From Acholeplasmatales bacterium (lineage in GTDB: Bacteria; Bacillota_I; Bacilli_A; Izemoplasmatales; Hujiaoplasmataceae), in assembly GCA_003477305.1 (NCBI GenBank), contig DMTN01000071.1, positions 5,609-22,312 on the forward strand: 16,704 nt of DNA, given 5' to 3'. Within the stretch, counting starts at the first letter, position 1. Every line of letters begins with the position of its first letter. Below, piece after piece: positions 1 to 7,745 of this stretch. The position numbers were made by a program, and so were the translations under genes. The notes beneath the pieces were generated by a model, which ran no database searches, was not told where the DNA came from, and saw only the letters and a list, made by a program, of their open reading frames with translations.

Positions 1-70
1 CTTCACCCGTCCGGCGTTCGCCGCGGTGCTCCTTGTCATCGCCGTCGCCGCGACCTATTTCCTGTCCTGA
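1..70 (+). CDS. C-terminal end of a membrane protein (partial)
   Basis: An open frame enters from the left edge and stops at the TGA at 68-70. Its last 22 codons read as a single hydrophobic stretch (about FAAVLLVIAVAATYFL) preceded by a Thr-Arg-Pro, which looks like the final transmembrane helix of an integral membrane protein. The family cannot be identified from this much sequence. The protein lies just upstream of a purine-catabolic operon on the same strand, so a purine permease (NCS2 type) or a selenium/sulfur-metabolism membrane protein would make sense, but that is only a guess from context. Confidence 0.55.
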   Translation, partial: FTRPAFAAVLLVIAVAATYFLS

Positions 71-75
71 ACCTC

Positions 76-101
76 AAGCCAAGCGCCGTCGGCCTTGGCT
101 T
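76..101 (+). terminator. Hairpin after the upstream membrane gene, possible terminator
   Basis: An 8-bp perfect inverted repeat (AAGCCAAG at 76-83, CTTGGCTT at 94-101) encloses a 10-base GC-rich loop. It begins five bases after the stop at 70 and ends 28 bases before the TTG start at 129. There is no proper T tract, only CTTCATCATT, so it may be a weak terminator, a processing site, or an mRNA structure attenuating readthrough into the operon. Confidence 0.3.
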
Positions 102-113
102 CTTCATCATTCA

Positions 114-122
114 AAGGGGGAA
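114..122 (+). promoter_or_regulatory. Ribosome binding site deciding a TTG start
   Basis: AAGGGGGAA sits 6 bases before TTG at 129-131. It supports initiation at TTG rather than at the in-frame ATG at 33, which would overlap the upstream gene and add 32 residues of non-conserved, Arg/Pro-rich sequence ahead of the P-loop strand. Confidence 0.7.
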
Positions 123-128
123 TCCGTC

Positions 129-605
129 TTGATCACGATCGTCACCGGGGGCATCGACTCCTGCAAAACCACGAAACTGACGTCGCTTTATGCCGAATCC
201 GGGCAAGGCGACGGTTTCGCGATGATCAAGCGGATGGCCGGAAGGCATGTCCGCGGCTATGACGCCCGCCGGCTCGCGACGGGCGCGGAAACGCCGCTCG
301 TCTACCGCAGCGGCTTTGAACCCGAGAACCTCGAAGTGGCCTGCTCGATCGGTCCCTACCTGTTCGCGGCGGCGCCGTTCCAAGCCGTCAAGGAACAGCT
401 GCGCGCGATGATCGCCGACCGCGTCGCGCCGATCTATTTCGACGAGATCGGCGAACTCGAGCTCTCCGGTTCCGGTTTCGACGACGTGATGCAGGAATTG
501 GTCGCCTCCCGACTTGACCTCGTCGTCGTCATCCGCGAAGAATTCGTGTCACGCGCGATCGACCGGTACGGCCTTCAGGGCTGTCGCCTGGTCGAATCGA
601 TCTAG
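129..605 (+). CDS. THEP1-like small P-loop NTPase with altered Walker A
   Basis: A 158-residue protein starting at TTG. The N-terminus runs straight into a P-loop strand and loop, ITIVTGGIDSCKTT, where the Walker A lysine is K13. The last glycine of GxxxxGK[ST] is replaced by Cys12. The Walker B region is PIYFDEIGELEL, with D105-E106-I107-G108 and E111, the signature arrangement of THEP1-type nucleoside-triphosphatases. A further strand (LDLVVVIRE) follows. Family members hydrolyse NTPs; their cellular role is generally unknown. The stop overlaps the Shine-Dalgarno of the hydantoinase gene, so it is probably co-transcribed with the purine genes, where it could serve cofactor maturation or nucleotide handling. 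That role is inference. The fold assignment is fairly secure; catalytic competence is uncertain because of the Cys. Confidence 0.75.
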   Translation: MITIVTGGIDSCKTTKLTSLYAESGQGDGFAMIKRMAGRHVRGYDARRLATGAETPLVYRSGFEPENLEVACSIGPYLFAAAPFQAVKEQLRAMIADRVAPIYFDEIGELELSGSGFDDVMQELVASRLDLVVVIREEFVSRAIDRYGLQGCRLVESI

Positions 606-609
606 GAGG
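603..609 (+). promoter_or_regulatory. Ribosome binding site overlapping the NTPase stop codon
   Basis: TAGGAGG contains the stop codon of the NTPase gene (603-605) and a strong AGGAGG, 6 bases before ATG at 616. It fixes the hydantoinase start at 616, where the protein begins with the typical MDDLLIRNG strand, rather than at upstream in-frame ATGs. It implies translational coupling. Confidence 0.8.
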
Positions 610-615
610 CGGACG

Positions 616-1920
616 ATGGACGACCTTCTCATTCGCAACGGCTCGATCTGGAACGGCACACGCTTTGAAGTGTCCGACGTGTCCGTGCAAGACGGCAAAA
701 TCGTCGCGATCGGCACAAACGCAGGACCGGCCCAAACGGTCTTCGAGGCTTCGGGGCGGTTCGTGTTGCCAGGGTTCATCGATCCGCACGTGCATTTTTC
801 GCTCGATCTCGGCAAGCTGCACTCGGCCGACGACTTCCGGTCCGGCAGCGTCGCCGCGGCCTTCGGCGGCGTCACCACGTTCATCGACTTCCTCGCCCCG
901 ACCGATAACGAAAACGACCTCGAGCGCGCCTATTATGCGCGCCTCATCGAGGCCTCCTCATCCGTCGTCGACTACCGGTTCCACGCCACGATCAAGCATC
1001 CGAAGGGCGATCTGGAAGCGTATGTGAAGAAGATGCTGTCGCTTGGGATGACCACGCTCAAACTCTTCACCACCTATTCCGATTCCGGCCGCCGCACCGA
1101 CGACGACCAGATCGAACGTCTGCTCGCCCTGTCGGAGCGCTACGGGTTTACGATCCTCGCCCATATCGAGGACGATTCGATGATCACGATGAAGGATTTC
1201 TACGTGCCCGCCGATTTGCCGAAATCCCGCCCCGCCGCGGGCGAAACGGCGGAGGCGCTCAAGCTCGCCGGTTTCGTCGAGAAGCACGGCGGGACGCTCT
1301 ACATGGTCCATCTGTCGAGCGGGACGACGCTCGACCGCTTGCGAGAGCGTTATCCGCACTTGCTCAACCGGAAATTCTTTATCGAAAGCTGTCCGCATTA
1401 TTTCGCCTTCACCGAAGACGTCCTGTCGCGTGCGGACGGATGCCTCTACACGATGTCCCCGGCGCTCCGCACCGCCGCCGAGCGCGACCGTCTTTGTGCC
1501 GGATTCGCCGATGTCTATGCGATCGGGACCGACCACTGTCCGTTCCGTCGCGAAGAGAAGGAACACGACCGGCTCCGCGACATCCCGATGGGGATCGGCG
1601 GCGTCGAACACGCCTATGAAGTCCTGTCCGCGCGCTTCGGCGCCGCGGTGATCCCGAAGATGACCGAACATCCCGCGAAGATCAACGGGCTGTCCGACCG
1701 GAAGGGTACCATCGCGATCGGCCATGACGCCGACTTCGCGATCGTCCGGTCGGTCAAGGAACGGATCGTCTCGGACCATTCGCACGGTCACACGGTCTGG
1801 ACCGGAACCGACGTCGACGCCCGGATCGAAGCCACGATCCTTCGCGGCGCGTTCGCGGTGAAGGACGGCCGGTTCCTCGGGACGAAGGGACAGTATGTCG
1901 GAAGGAAGCCCGAGCGATGA
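616..1920 (+). CDS. hyuA: Hydantoinase/dihydropyrimidinase-type amidohydrolase (HyuA-like)
   Basis: A 434-residue cyclic amidohydrolase of the D-hydantoinase/dihydropyrimidinase family. It starts with the usual small beta-sandwich segment (LLIRNGSIWNG) and then the TIM barrel. The complete dinuclear metal site is visible: H58 and H60 in GFIDPHVHF, K149 in TTLKLF as the lysine expected to be carboxylated, H183 in LAHIED, H232 in MVHLSS and D306 in GTDHCPF. The C-terminus returns to the sandwich domain (IAIGHDADFAIV). The family hydrolyses cyclic amide bonds in hydantoin, dihydropyrimidine and related rings in the cytosol. In E. coli and clostridia hyuA lies with ssnA, ygeY and ygeW in the anaerobic purine cluster, where a ring-opening role on a purine-derived intermediate is expected. 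The gene shares an ATGA overlap with ssnA. The exact substrate cannot be read from sequence. Confidence 0.9.
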   Translation: MDDLLIRNGSIWNGTRFEVSDVSVQDGKIVAIGTNAGPAQTVFEASGRFVLPGFIDPHVHFSLDLGKLHSADDFRSGSVAAAFGGVTTFIDFLAPTDNENDLERAYYARLIEASSSVVDYRFHATIKHPKGDLEAYVKKMLSLGMTTLKLFTTYSDSGRRTDDDQIERLLALSERYGFTILAHIEDDSMITMKDFYVPADLPKSRPAAGETAEALKLAGFVEKHGGTLYMVHLSSGTTLDRLRERYPHLLNRKFFIESCPHYFAFTEDVLSRADGCLYTMSPALRTAAERDRLCAGFADVYAIGTDHCPFRREEKEHDRLRDIPMGIGGVEHAYEVLSARFGAAVIPKMTEHPAKINGLSDRKGTIAIGHDADFAIVRSVKERIVSDHSHGHTVWTGTDVDARIEATILRGAFAVKDGRFLGTKGQYVGRKPER

Positions 1921-3221
1921 CGACGATCACGAATGCCAACCTCTATGATTTCGTCACCTACCGCACAAACCAGTTCGTCCGCTTCGACGACACGATCCGC
2001 GCCATCGGACCGATGTCGCGCTACCGCCCCGAGGGCGGCGACGTCGTCGATCTGCACGGCGGACTGCTGATGCCCGGACTGATTCTCGGCCACACCCATG
2101 TCTATTCCGCCTTCGCCCGCGGGATGAACGTCCCGTTCGCCCCGAAGACGTTTCAGGATTTGCTCGACCAGCTTTGGTGGAAACTCGACCGGAATCTCGA
2201 TCTTCCCGCCGTCTACGCCTCGGGCGCGTCGATGGCTTACGAGTATCTGCGCAACGGCGTGACGACGATCATCGACCACCATGCGTCCGGTGCGATCGAC
2301 GCATCGCTTTCGACGCTTTCGCAGGCGATCGTTCAAGATGCCGGGATGCGCGCCGCGTTCTGCTTTGAGACGAGCGACCGCTTCGACGTCGCCGCCTGCA
2401 TCCGGGAAAACCTCGCGTATGCCAAGCAAGCCGTACCCGGCCGATCGGCCGCGCTGTTCGGCCTGCACGCCGCGATGTCGCTTTCCGATGACACCCTGGC
2501 CCTCGTCGCCGAGGCGAAAGGCGACCTGCCCGTCCACGTCCACGCCGCCGAAAGCGCCGAAGACGAGGAACTCGCTTTGAAGCGGTATGGGTGCCGCGTG
2601 ATCGAGCGGTTCGACCGCTTCGGGCTGCTTTCGCCGGGGTCGCTTTTGGTCCACTGCGTCCATTGCGACGACGACGAACTCGCGCTTCTGAAGGCGCGCG
2701 GCGTCACGGTCGTTGTCAATCCATCGTCCAACATGAACAACGGCGTCGGGCTCCCCGATGTCAAAAAAATGCTCGGGATGGGAATCCCGGTGATTCTCGG
2801 CGACGACGGTCTGTCCGCCTCGGCGGCCGTCGAAATCCGCAATCTCCGCCTCGCGATGAACCACCGTTACGGCAATCCGACCGTGTTCACGATGGACGAC
2901 GAGCGGCAGATCATCCTCGAAACGTATAAGTTCGCTTCCGCCCTGCTCGGCGTCAAGCTGGGCCGGATCGAACCCGGCTTTGCGGCGGACCTCGCCGCCC
3001 TCGATTATCTCCCGCCCACCCCGATGGATTCTGACAACGCCTTCGGTCACGTCGTCTTCGGGCTCTGCCAAGCGTTTCTGCCGCGCCATGTGTTCGCCGC
3101 CGGCGTCGCCGCGGTCAAAGACTACGTCCCCGCGGCGCACCTCACGGAACACGCGAAAGAATCGATCGAATGCGCGAAAGCGGTCCATGACCGCATCGCC
3201 GCGGAAGGAAGGAAACGATGA
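1917..3221 (+). CDS. ssnA: SsnA-like amidohydrolase/aminohydrolase
   Basis: A 434-residue member of the ATZ/TRZ (chlorohydrolase/guanine-deaminase-like) branch of the amidohydrolase superfamily, close in length to E. coli SsnA. The metal site is readable: H59 and H61 in GLILGHTHVYS, H207/H209 in PVHVHAAE, H246/H249 in LLVHCVHCDD and D297 in ILGDDGLS. The segment HTHVYSAFARGM just after the first strand is characteristic of SsnA. There is no signal peptide, so it is cytosolic. SsnA is a fixed member of anaerobic purine/urate gene clusters and is thought to hydrolyse a C-N bond of a purine-ring intermediate; deamination of guanine is a second possibility given its relatives. It starts by ATGA overlap with hyuA, with GGAAGGAAG upstream, and ends by ATGA overlap with the PreA-like gene. 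Confidence 0.88.
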   Translation: MTTITNANLYDFVTYRTNQFVRFDDTIRAIGPMSRYRPEGGDVVDLHGGLLMPGLILGHTHVYSAFARGMNVPFAPKTFQDLLDQLWWKLDRNLDLPAVYASGASMAYEYLRNGVTTIIDHHASGAIDASLSTLSQAIVQDAGMRAAFCFETSDRFDVAACIRENLAYAKQAVPGRSAALFGLHAAMSLSDDTLALVAEAKGDLPVHVHAAESAEDEELALKRYGCRVIERFDRFGLLSPGSLLVHCVHCDDDELALLKARGVTVVVNPSSNMNNGVGLPDVKKMLGMGIPVILGDDGLSASAAVEIRNLRLAMNHRYGNPTVFTMDDERQIILETYKFASALLGVKLGRIEPGFAADLAALDYLPPTPMDSDNAFGHVVFGLCQAFLPRHVFAAGVAAVKDYVPAAHLTEHAKESIECAKAVHDRIAAEGRKR

Positions 3222-4294
3222 ACGATCTCCTCGGCGTCCAATTCGACGGACTCCAACTCGATAATCCGCTGATGCCCGCCTCCGGCCCGCTCGTCGGCGA
3301 CTTCGACAAGCTCCGGTTCATGCAGGACGCCGGCTGCGGCGCCGTCGTCACGAAAACGATTTCGACGAAAGCGCCGGTGATCCCGCGGCCGTGCATCTAC
3401 GGCGACCGCGACTACGTGATGAACTCCGAACTGTGGAGCGAACATCCGCTGGCGACCTGGGTCGACGTTTTTCTCCCCGCCTTCATGAAGATCAAAGACC
3501 GCCCGCTCATCATCTCGGTCGGCTACACCGAAGCCGACATGGAACTTTTGATCCCGGCGCTCGACCGCTTCGCCGACGCCTTCGAGGTGTCGACGCACTA
3601 CGTCGGGACCGACCTCGCCAAGATCGGCCGGACCGTCGCGGCGATCCGCGCCCGCACGGCCAAGCCGATCTACATGAAGATCAGCCCGCATCTGCCGGAT
3701 GCCGCCGGGTTCGCCGCAGCGATCCGGCAAAACGGCGCCAATGGCGTCGTCGCCGTCAACTCGCTCGGCCCGACGATGAAAGTCGATCTGATGAACCGCC
3801 GCCTCGTCTACGGCAACGCCGACGGATACGTCTGGACCTCCGGACCGGTGATCAAGAACCTCGCGCTCGCCGCCGTCCGCAAGATCAAGTCAGCCGCGCC
3901 ATCGCTCACCGTGATCGGCACCGGCGGAATCCAGTCGGCCGACGACGTCCTCGAGTTTTTGGTCAGCGGCGCGTCCGCGGTCCAGATGCTCTCTGGAGCG
4001 CTCCTCCGCGGCAAGGACCTCTACGCGAAGATCGTCGCCGACATGCCGGCGGCGCTCAAAAAGTACGGCTTTTCCTCGATGGCGGAAGCCGCCGCCGTCA
4101 CGCTTTCGACACCCGTCTCCTACGAACCCGTCGTTCCCGTGTTGATCCCGGAACGATGCACCAAATGCCAGCTCTGCGTCCGCGTCTGTCCGTATTTCGC
4201 GATGGTTCTTCTCGATCGCATCACGATCGATCCGGCGAAATGCTTCGGCTGCGGACTGTGCATCGCGAAGTGCCCGACCAAAGCGCTCCGCTAG
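3218..4294 (+). CDS. PreA/DHODH-like FMN protein with two [4Fe-4S] motifs
   Basis: A 358-residue protein with a dihydroorotate-dehydrogenase-type FMN barrel (about 1-300) and a C-terminal 2x[4Fe-4S] ferredoxin domain (about 305-358), the layout of PreA and of the C-terminal part of dihydropyrimidine dehydrogenase. Barrel marks are ASGP (21-24), VVTKTIS with K46, AVNSLGPT, and the FMN-phosphate loop GTGGI (234-238). The clusters are C314/317/320/324 and C342/345/348/352, both CxxCxxCxxxC. Where PreA-type enzymes have NLSCPH with the catalytic Cys, this protein has EVSTHYVGTD (about 123-131), so the active site differs. It occupies the place that the large flavoprotein YgfK has in E. coli-type clusters, but there is no GltD/PreT-like NAD(P)H module here or next door. 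A reductive step on a purine ring, fed by ferredoxin, is a reasonable inference. Confidence 0.85.
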   Translation: MNDLLGVQFDGLQLDNPLMPASGPLVGDFDKLRFMQDAGCGAVVTKTISTKAPVIPRPCIYGDRDYVMNSELWSEHPLATWVDVFLPAFMKIKDRPLIISVGYTEADMELLIPALDRFADAFEVSTHYVGTDLAKIGRTVAAIRARTAKPIYMKISPHLPDAAGFAAAIRQNGANGVVAVNSLGPTMKVDLMNRRLVYGNADGYVWTSGPVIKNLALAAVRKIKSAAPSLTVIGTGGIQSADDVLEFLVSGASAVQMLSGALLRGKDLYAKIVADMPAALKKYGFSSMAEAAAVTLSTPVSYEPVVPVLIPERCTKCQLCVRVCPYFAMVLLDRITIDPAKCFGCGLCIAKCPTKALR

Positions 4295-4317
4295 TCACCC
4301 GGAAAGGGGGAAACGAC

Positions 4318-6417
4318 ATGAACGACATTTCCGCATCGATCGTCCGGTGTGACGCCGCGGCCAAGATCTCCGGCCGCGCCGCCTACGTCGCCGATCTTTC
4401 GATCGACGGCATCCTCCATGCGAAGACGGTCCGTTCGACGATCGCGAATGGGACGATTCTGGATATCGTGATCCCGCCGCTTCCGGAGGGCGTCGTGATC
4501 GTGGATCATACCGACATCCCCGGTGAAAACGGCGTCAAGATCATCTTCAAGGAGATGCCCGTCTTCGCCGAAACGGAAGTCAAATACATCGGCGAGCCGA
4601 TCTTGCTCGTCTGCGGACCCGACAAGGCGGTCGTCGAAAAGATCGCCAGAAAGATCGTCGTCACCTACAAAGAGGAACCGGGCGTCTTCGCCTGGACGAC
4701 CTCGAAATCGCATTACGCATATCAAAAAGGCGATCCCGACCATGCCTTCAAAACCGCCGCGCGGATCCACACGGAGACCTTCGAGACCGGCTACCAGGAA
4801 CAGGCCTACATCGAACCGCAAGGGATGATCGGCTATCCCGAAGCGGCTGGGAAAATCACCCTCGTCGGGTCGATGCAATGCCCCTATTACGTGAAAAACG
4901 CCGTGCTCGGCGTGATCGCCTGCGACGATGACGGAATCCGCGTGATCCAGGCGGAAACGGGCGGCGCGTTCGGCGGGAAGGAAGAATTTCCGTCCTTGAC
5001 CGGCGCGCAGATCGCCGTCGCCGTCAAAAAGACCGGCAAACCGGTTTCTCTTATTTACGAACGGACCGAAGACGTCGAGGTCACGACCAAGCGCCACCCC
5101 TCGAAAATCACGCTTTCGGCCGCCCTCGACGCGGATTTCCGCGTCATCGGGCTGAAGGCGCGTGTCGGCCTCGACGCCGGGGCGTATCTCGGTCTGTCGG
5201 GCGTCGTGCTCTCGCGCTCCTTGATCGCGGCGACCGGCGCCTACACGATCGCGCATTTGTCCGTCGAAGGCGACGCCTATTGCACCAACACGGTGCCGAC
5301 CGGCGCCTTCCGCGGGTTCGGCGCGCCCCAGATGTTCTACGCGATCGAACAATTGATGGGACATCTCGCGGCCCTCGCCGGACTCGATCCGGTCGCTTAC
5401 AAGCGCCGTCATCTGGCGCGCAAGAACGATTTGACGTCGACCCAGGGCGTCTTCCGCGATCCGATCCTCCTTCCGGCGATGATCGACACGGTCCTCCAGC
5501 GGTCCGACTACAAGCGCAAGATCCGCGCGTTTGCCAAAGACGACGCCTGGAAGGGCATCGGCCTTTCCGTGTTTTTCCACGGATGCGGCTTCACCGGCAG
5601 CGGCGAAGCGACCCACATCAAGGCGCGCGTCCGCCTCGAGAAGGACGCCGATGATCACGTCATCGTCCGGATCGCCGCGGTCGACATGGGCCAGGGTTCC
5701 TCGACGGCGCTTGCCAAAATCGTCGCGGGCGTCCTCGAACGGCCCGTCGCCACGGTCCATGTGCCCCATCCCGACACCGACACGTCGCCCGATTCCGGGC
5801 CGACGGTCGCCTCGCGCACGACGATGATCGTCGGCGGCCTGCTCGCCCGCTGCGCCGCGAACCTGAAAGAAGCGTGGGTCGACGGAATGGTCCAGACCGC
5901 CGAAGAACGGTATGTCCAGCCCGCGTTCATCACCTGGGACGAAGAAGCGTTCAAAGGCGATGCCTATCCCGCCTATTCATGGGGCGTGACCGCCGTCGAG
6001 GTCGAAGTCGACAAGCGGACCTGCGCCGTCACCTTGAAAGGCGTCTGGTCCTGTTACGACGTCGGGAAAACGATCGACGCGATCCTCGCCGAAGGCCAGG
6101 CCGACGGCGGCGTCACCCAGGGAATCGCCTACGGCTATCTGGAAAACATGGAAATCAAGGACGGCCGCCTGAAGCAGCGGAACCTCACCGATTATGTCAT
6201 TCCGACGGCCTCGGACGTCTGTCCGACCGACACCGTCTTCGTCGACAATCCCTTCGCGTACGGTCCGTACGGGGCGAAGGGGTTGGGCGAACTGACCTTG
6301 ATCGGCGGCGCCCCCGCCGTGACCGCGGCGATCGAAAACGCCATCAAGCGCCGGATCACGCGCATCCCGGCGACCCCCGAGACGATATTGGAGTTGATCG
6401 AACATGGCCAGGATTGA
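4318..6417 (+). CDS. xdhA: Molybdenum hydroxylase large subunit (xanthine dehydrogenase family)
   Basis: A 699-residue molybdopterin-binding subunit. Residues 1-110 form the first (a/b hammerhead) domain (SGRAAYVADL). Further landmarks are GGAFGGKE at 215-222, AFRGFGAP around R332, MGQGSS at 457-462 on the cofactor-facing loop, and the catalytic Glu region GAKGLGELTLIGGAPAV with E658. XDH of the eukaryotic and PucD type has GEPP at this point; GEL followed by GGAPA is more like XdhD-type and nicotinate-type hydroxylases. The enzyme should hydroxylate a purine or related heterocycle, passing electrons to the two following subunits. Start: ATG at 4318 after GGAAAGGGGG (4301-4310), 23 bases after the PreA-like gene. 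A longer in-frame opening upstream (from 3391) runs antiphase through that gene and is not coding. The substrate could be xanthine, hypoxanthine or another purine. Confidence 0.92.
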   Translation: MNDISASIVRCDAAAKISGRAAYVADLSIDGILHAKTVRSTIANGTILDIVIPPLPEGVVIVDHTDIPGENGVKIIFKEMPVFAETEVKYIGEPILLVCGPDKAVVEKIARKIVVTYKEEPGVFAWTTSKSHYAYQKGDPDHAFKTAARIHTETFETGYQEQAYIEPQGMIGYPEAAGKITLVGSMQCPYYVKNAVLGVIACDDDGIRVIQAETGGAFGGKEEFPSLTGAQIAVAVKKTGKPVSLIYERTEDVEVTTKRHPSKITLSAALDADFRVIGLKARVGLDAGAYLGLSGVVLSRSLIAATGAYTIAHLSVEGDAYCTNTVPTGAFRGFGAPQMFYAIEQLMGHLAALAGLDPVAYKRRHLARKNDLTSTQGVFRDPILLPAMIDTVLQRSDYKRKIRAFAKDDAWKGIGLSVFFHGCGFTGSGEATHIKARVRLEKDADDHVIVRIAAVDMGQGSSTALAKIVAGVLERPVATVHVPHPDTDTSPDSGPTVASRTTMIVGGLLARCAANLKEAWVDGMVQTAEERYVQPAFITWDEEAFKGDAYPAYSWGVTAVEVEVDKRTCAVTLKGVWSCYDVGKTIDAILAEGQADGGVTQGIAYGYLENMEIKDGRLKQRNLTDYVIPTASDVCPTDTVFVDNPFAYGPYGAKGLGELTLIGGAPAVTAAIENAIKRRITRIPATPETILELIEHGQD

Positions 6418-6877
6418 ATTCACGCTGAATCGCGAACCCGTCGTCTACGAAGGCGACGCCGCGCGCCGCCTGATCGACGTGATCCGCGACGACTTCGGCC
6501 TCAAAGGCACGAAGGAAGGCTGCGGCGAAGGCGAATGCGGCGCCTGTTCGGTGCTTGTCGACCGCGCCGTCGTGCCAAGCTGCCTGTACCCCGTCGCCAA
6601 CGTCGCCGGCCGCGCCGTCGTCACGATCGAGGACTTCCGGAACACAAAACGCTACCAGGTGCTCCAGACGGCGTTTCTCGAAGAGGGCGCCGTGCAGTGC
6701 GGGTTCTGCACGCCCGGCATGATCATCGCCGCCGAGGCGCTCCTCTCGAAGGATCCCCATCCCACCGCCGAAGAAATCACCATCGGTCTTTCCGGCAACC
6801 TTTGCCGCTGCACCGGGTACAACATGATCATCCGCGCCATCCTGCGCGCGGCGAAAGACGGCGACGGATTATGGTAG
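6404..6877 (+). CDS. xdhC: [2Fe-2S] subunit of the molybdenum hydroxylase
   Basis: A 157-residue iron-sulfur subunit of normal length for the CoxS/XdhC family. The N-terminal plant-ferredoxin-type domain carries C40, C45, C48 and C60 (GCGEGECGACS ... PSC). The C-terminal helical domain carries C99 and C102 (QCGFCTPG) and C134 and C136 (CRCTGY). All eight cysteines for two [2Fe-2S] clusters are present. It passes electrons between the Mo centre of the previous protein and FAD of the next. It begins inside the last 14 bases of the large-subunit gene in another frame, and its own stop overlaps the FAD-subunit start by 7 bases, which suggests coupled translation in equal amounts. In E. coli XdhD this module is fused to the Mo subunit; here it is separate. 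Confidence 0.95.
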   Translation: MARIEFTLNREPVVYEGDAARRLIDVIRDDFGLKGTKEGCGEGECGACSVLVDRAVVPSCLYPVANVAGRAVVTIEDFRNTKRYQVLQTAFLEEGAVQCGFCTPGMIIAAEALLSKDPHPTAEEITIGLSGNLCRCTGYNMIIRAILRAAKDGDGLW

Positions 6878-7710
6878 CCGATCGCTTCCCGCAGTCGAAA
6901 GCCGAAGCGCTCGCCCTGCTCGCCGCGGGCGGCGGCCCCGTCGTCGCCGGCGGCACCGACCTCATGGTGAAACGGCGCCGCTGGAGCGGACTGGCTCCGG
7001 CGATTCCCGAAACGGCCGTCTATGTGGCGAACATCGCCGAACTCAGTTACGTCAAACGTCGCGGCTCCAAGATCGAAATCGGCGGCGCGACGCCGCTTGA
7101 GATCATCCTCGAACATCCGCTCACACCCGCGCTGTTGCGGGGTGCGATCAAAGAGACCGGCTCGCCCGGAATCCGCAACACGGCGACCCTCGGCGGCAAC
7201 CTCGTCAACGCCTCCCCGGCCGCCGATCCGGCGCTCGCGCTCACCTGCCTCGGCGCTTCCGTGCGGCTGGAAAGTGTGAAGGGCGTCCGCGAAGTCCCGG
7301 TCCTCGGCCTGTCGACCGGCCCCGGCAGAACGATCTTGAACCAGGATGAGCTCTTGACGGCGGTCCTAGTCCCGATGGATGACGGTTGGAACACGGCATT
7401 TGTCAAAGTCGGCGGCCGCAAGGCCGACGCCATATCAAAGGTGTCCTTCGCCAGTGCGGTGAAGATCGATGACGGCATCGTCACGGCCTTTGCGGTCGCT
7501 TTCGGCGCCGTCGGTCCGACGATCCTGCGCCTGCCCGCGATCGAGCGGACCTTCGTCGGTCTGTCTTGCGCGGAAGTGCGGGAACGCGAGAAAGACATCA
7601 TCCTTGCCTATGGCGATGTGGTCCGGCCGATCGACGACCAACGTTCCAACGCGCATTACCGCAAGACGGTCGCCCTGAATCTATTGTCCGAGTTCATCCG
7701 ATCGATCTGA
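6871..7710 (+). CDS. xdhB: FAD-binding subunit of the molybdenum hydroxylase
   Basis: A 279-residue CoxM/XdhB/YgfM-type protein. Two FAD-binding motifs are present: VVAGGTDLMV (24-33) near the N-terminus and TATLGGNLVNASPAAD (about 104-119). The C-terminal domain follows (KVGGRKADAISKVSFA). It reoxidises the hydroxylase through FAD, normally handing electrons to NAD or another acceptor. ATG at 6871 overlaps the tail of the [2Fe-2S] gene by 7 bases and gives a protein starting shortly before the first FAD strand. The order Mo, Fe-S, FAD differs from E. coli xdhABC (Mo, FAD, Fe-S). It is the last of the three hydroxylase genes; a 35-base gap with a fresh Shine-Dalgarno separates it from the deaminase gene. 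Confidence 0.93.
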   Translation: MVADRFPQSKAEALALLAAGGGPVVAGGTDLMVKRRRWSGLAPAIPETAVYVANIAELSYVKRRGSKIEIGGATPLEIILEHPLTPALLRGAIKETGSPGIRNTATLGGNLVNASPAADPALALTCLGASVRLESVKGVREVPVLGLSTGPGRTILNQDELLTAVLVPMDDGWNTAFVKVGGRKADAISKVSFASAVKIDDGIVTAFAVAFGAVGPTILRLPAIERTFVGLSCAEVREREKDIILAYGDVVRPIDDQRSNAHYRKTVALNLLSEFIRSI

Positions 7711-7734
7711 TCGATCCGACCATACGCTACAAAC

Positions 7735-7741
7735 GGAGGTG
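7735..7741 (+). promoter_or_regulatory. Ribosome binding site of the adenine deaminase gene
   Basis: GGAGGTG is 4 bases before ATG at 7746. It selects that ATG over earlier in-frame codons lying inside the FAD-subunit gene. The 35-base gap (7711-7745) is the widest in the operon; I see no hairpin or promoter in it. Confidence 0.75.
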
Positions 7742-7745
7742 CACG

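Noticed and set aside
33..128. ATG at 33 as start of the NTPase
   Set aside because: It would overlap the upstream membrane gene and add unconserved residues. The TTG at 129 has a strong Shine-Dalgarno and begins right at the P-loop strand.
3391..4317. Upstream extension of the Mo-subunit reading frame through the PreA-like gene
   Set aside because: The translation is Arg/Pro-rich and antiphase to a clear FMN/ferredoxin protein. ATG at 4318 with GGAAAGGGGG gives a normal-length Mo subunit.
4318..6417. Selenocysteine codon in the hydroxylase
   Set aside because: No in-frame TGA occurs before the stop. Selenium in these enzymes is usually a cofactor ligand, not selenocysteine.
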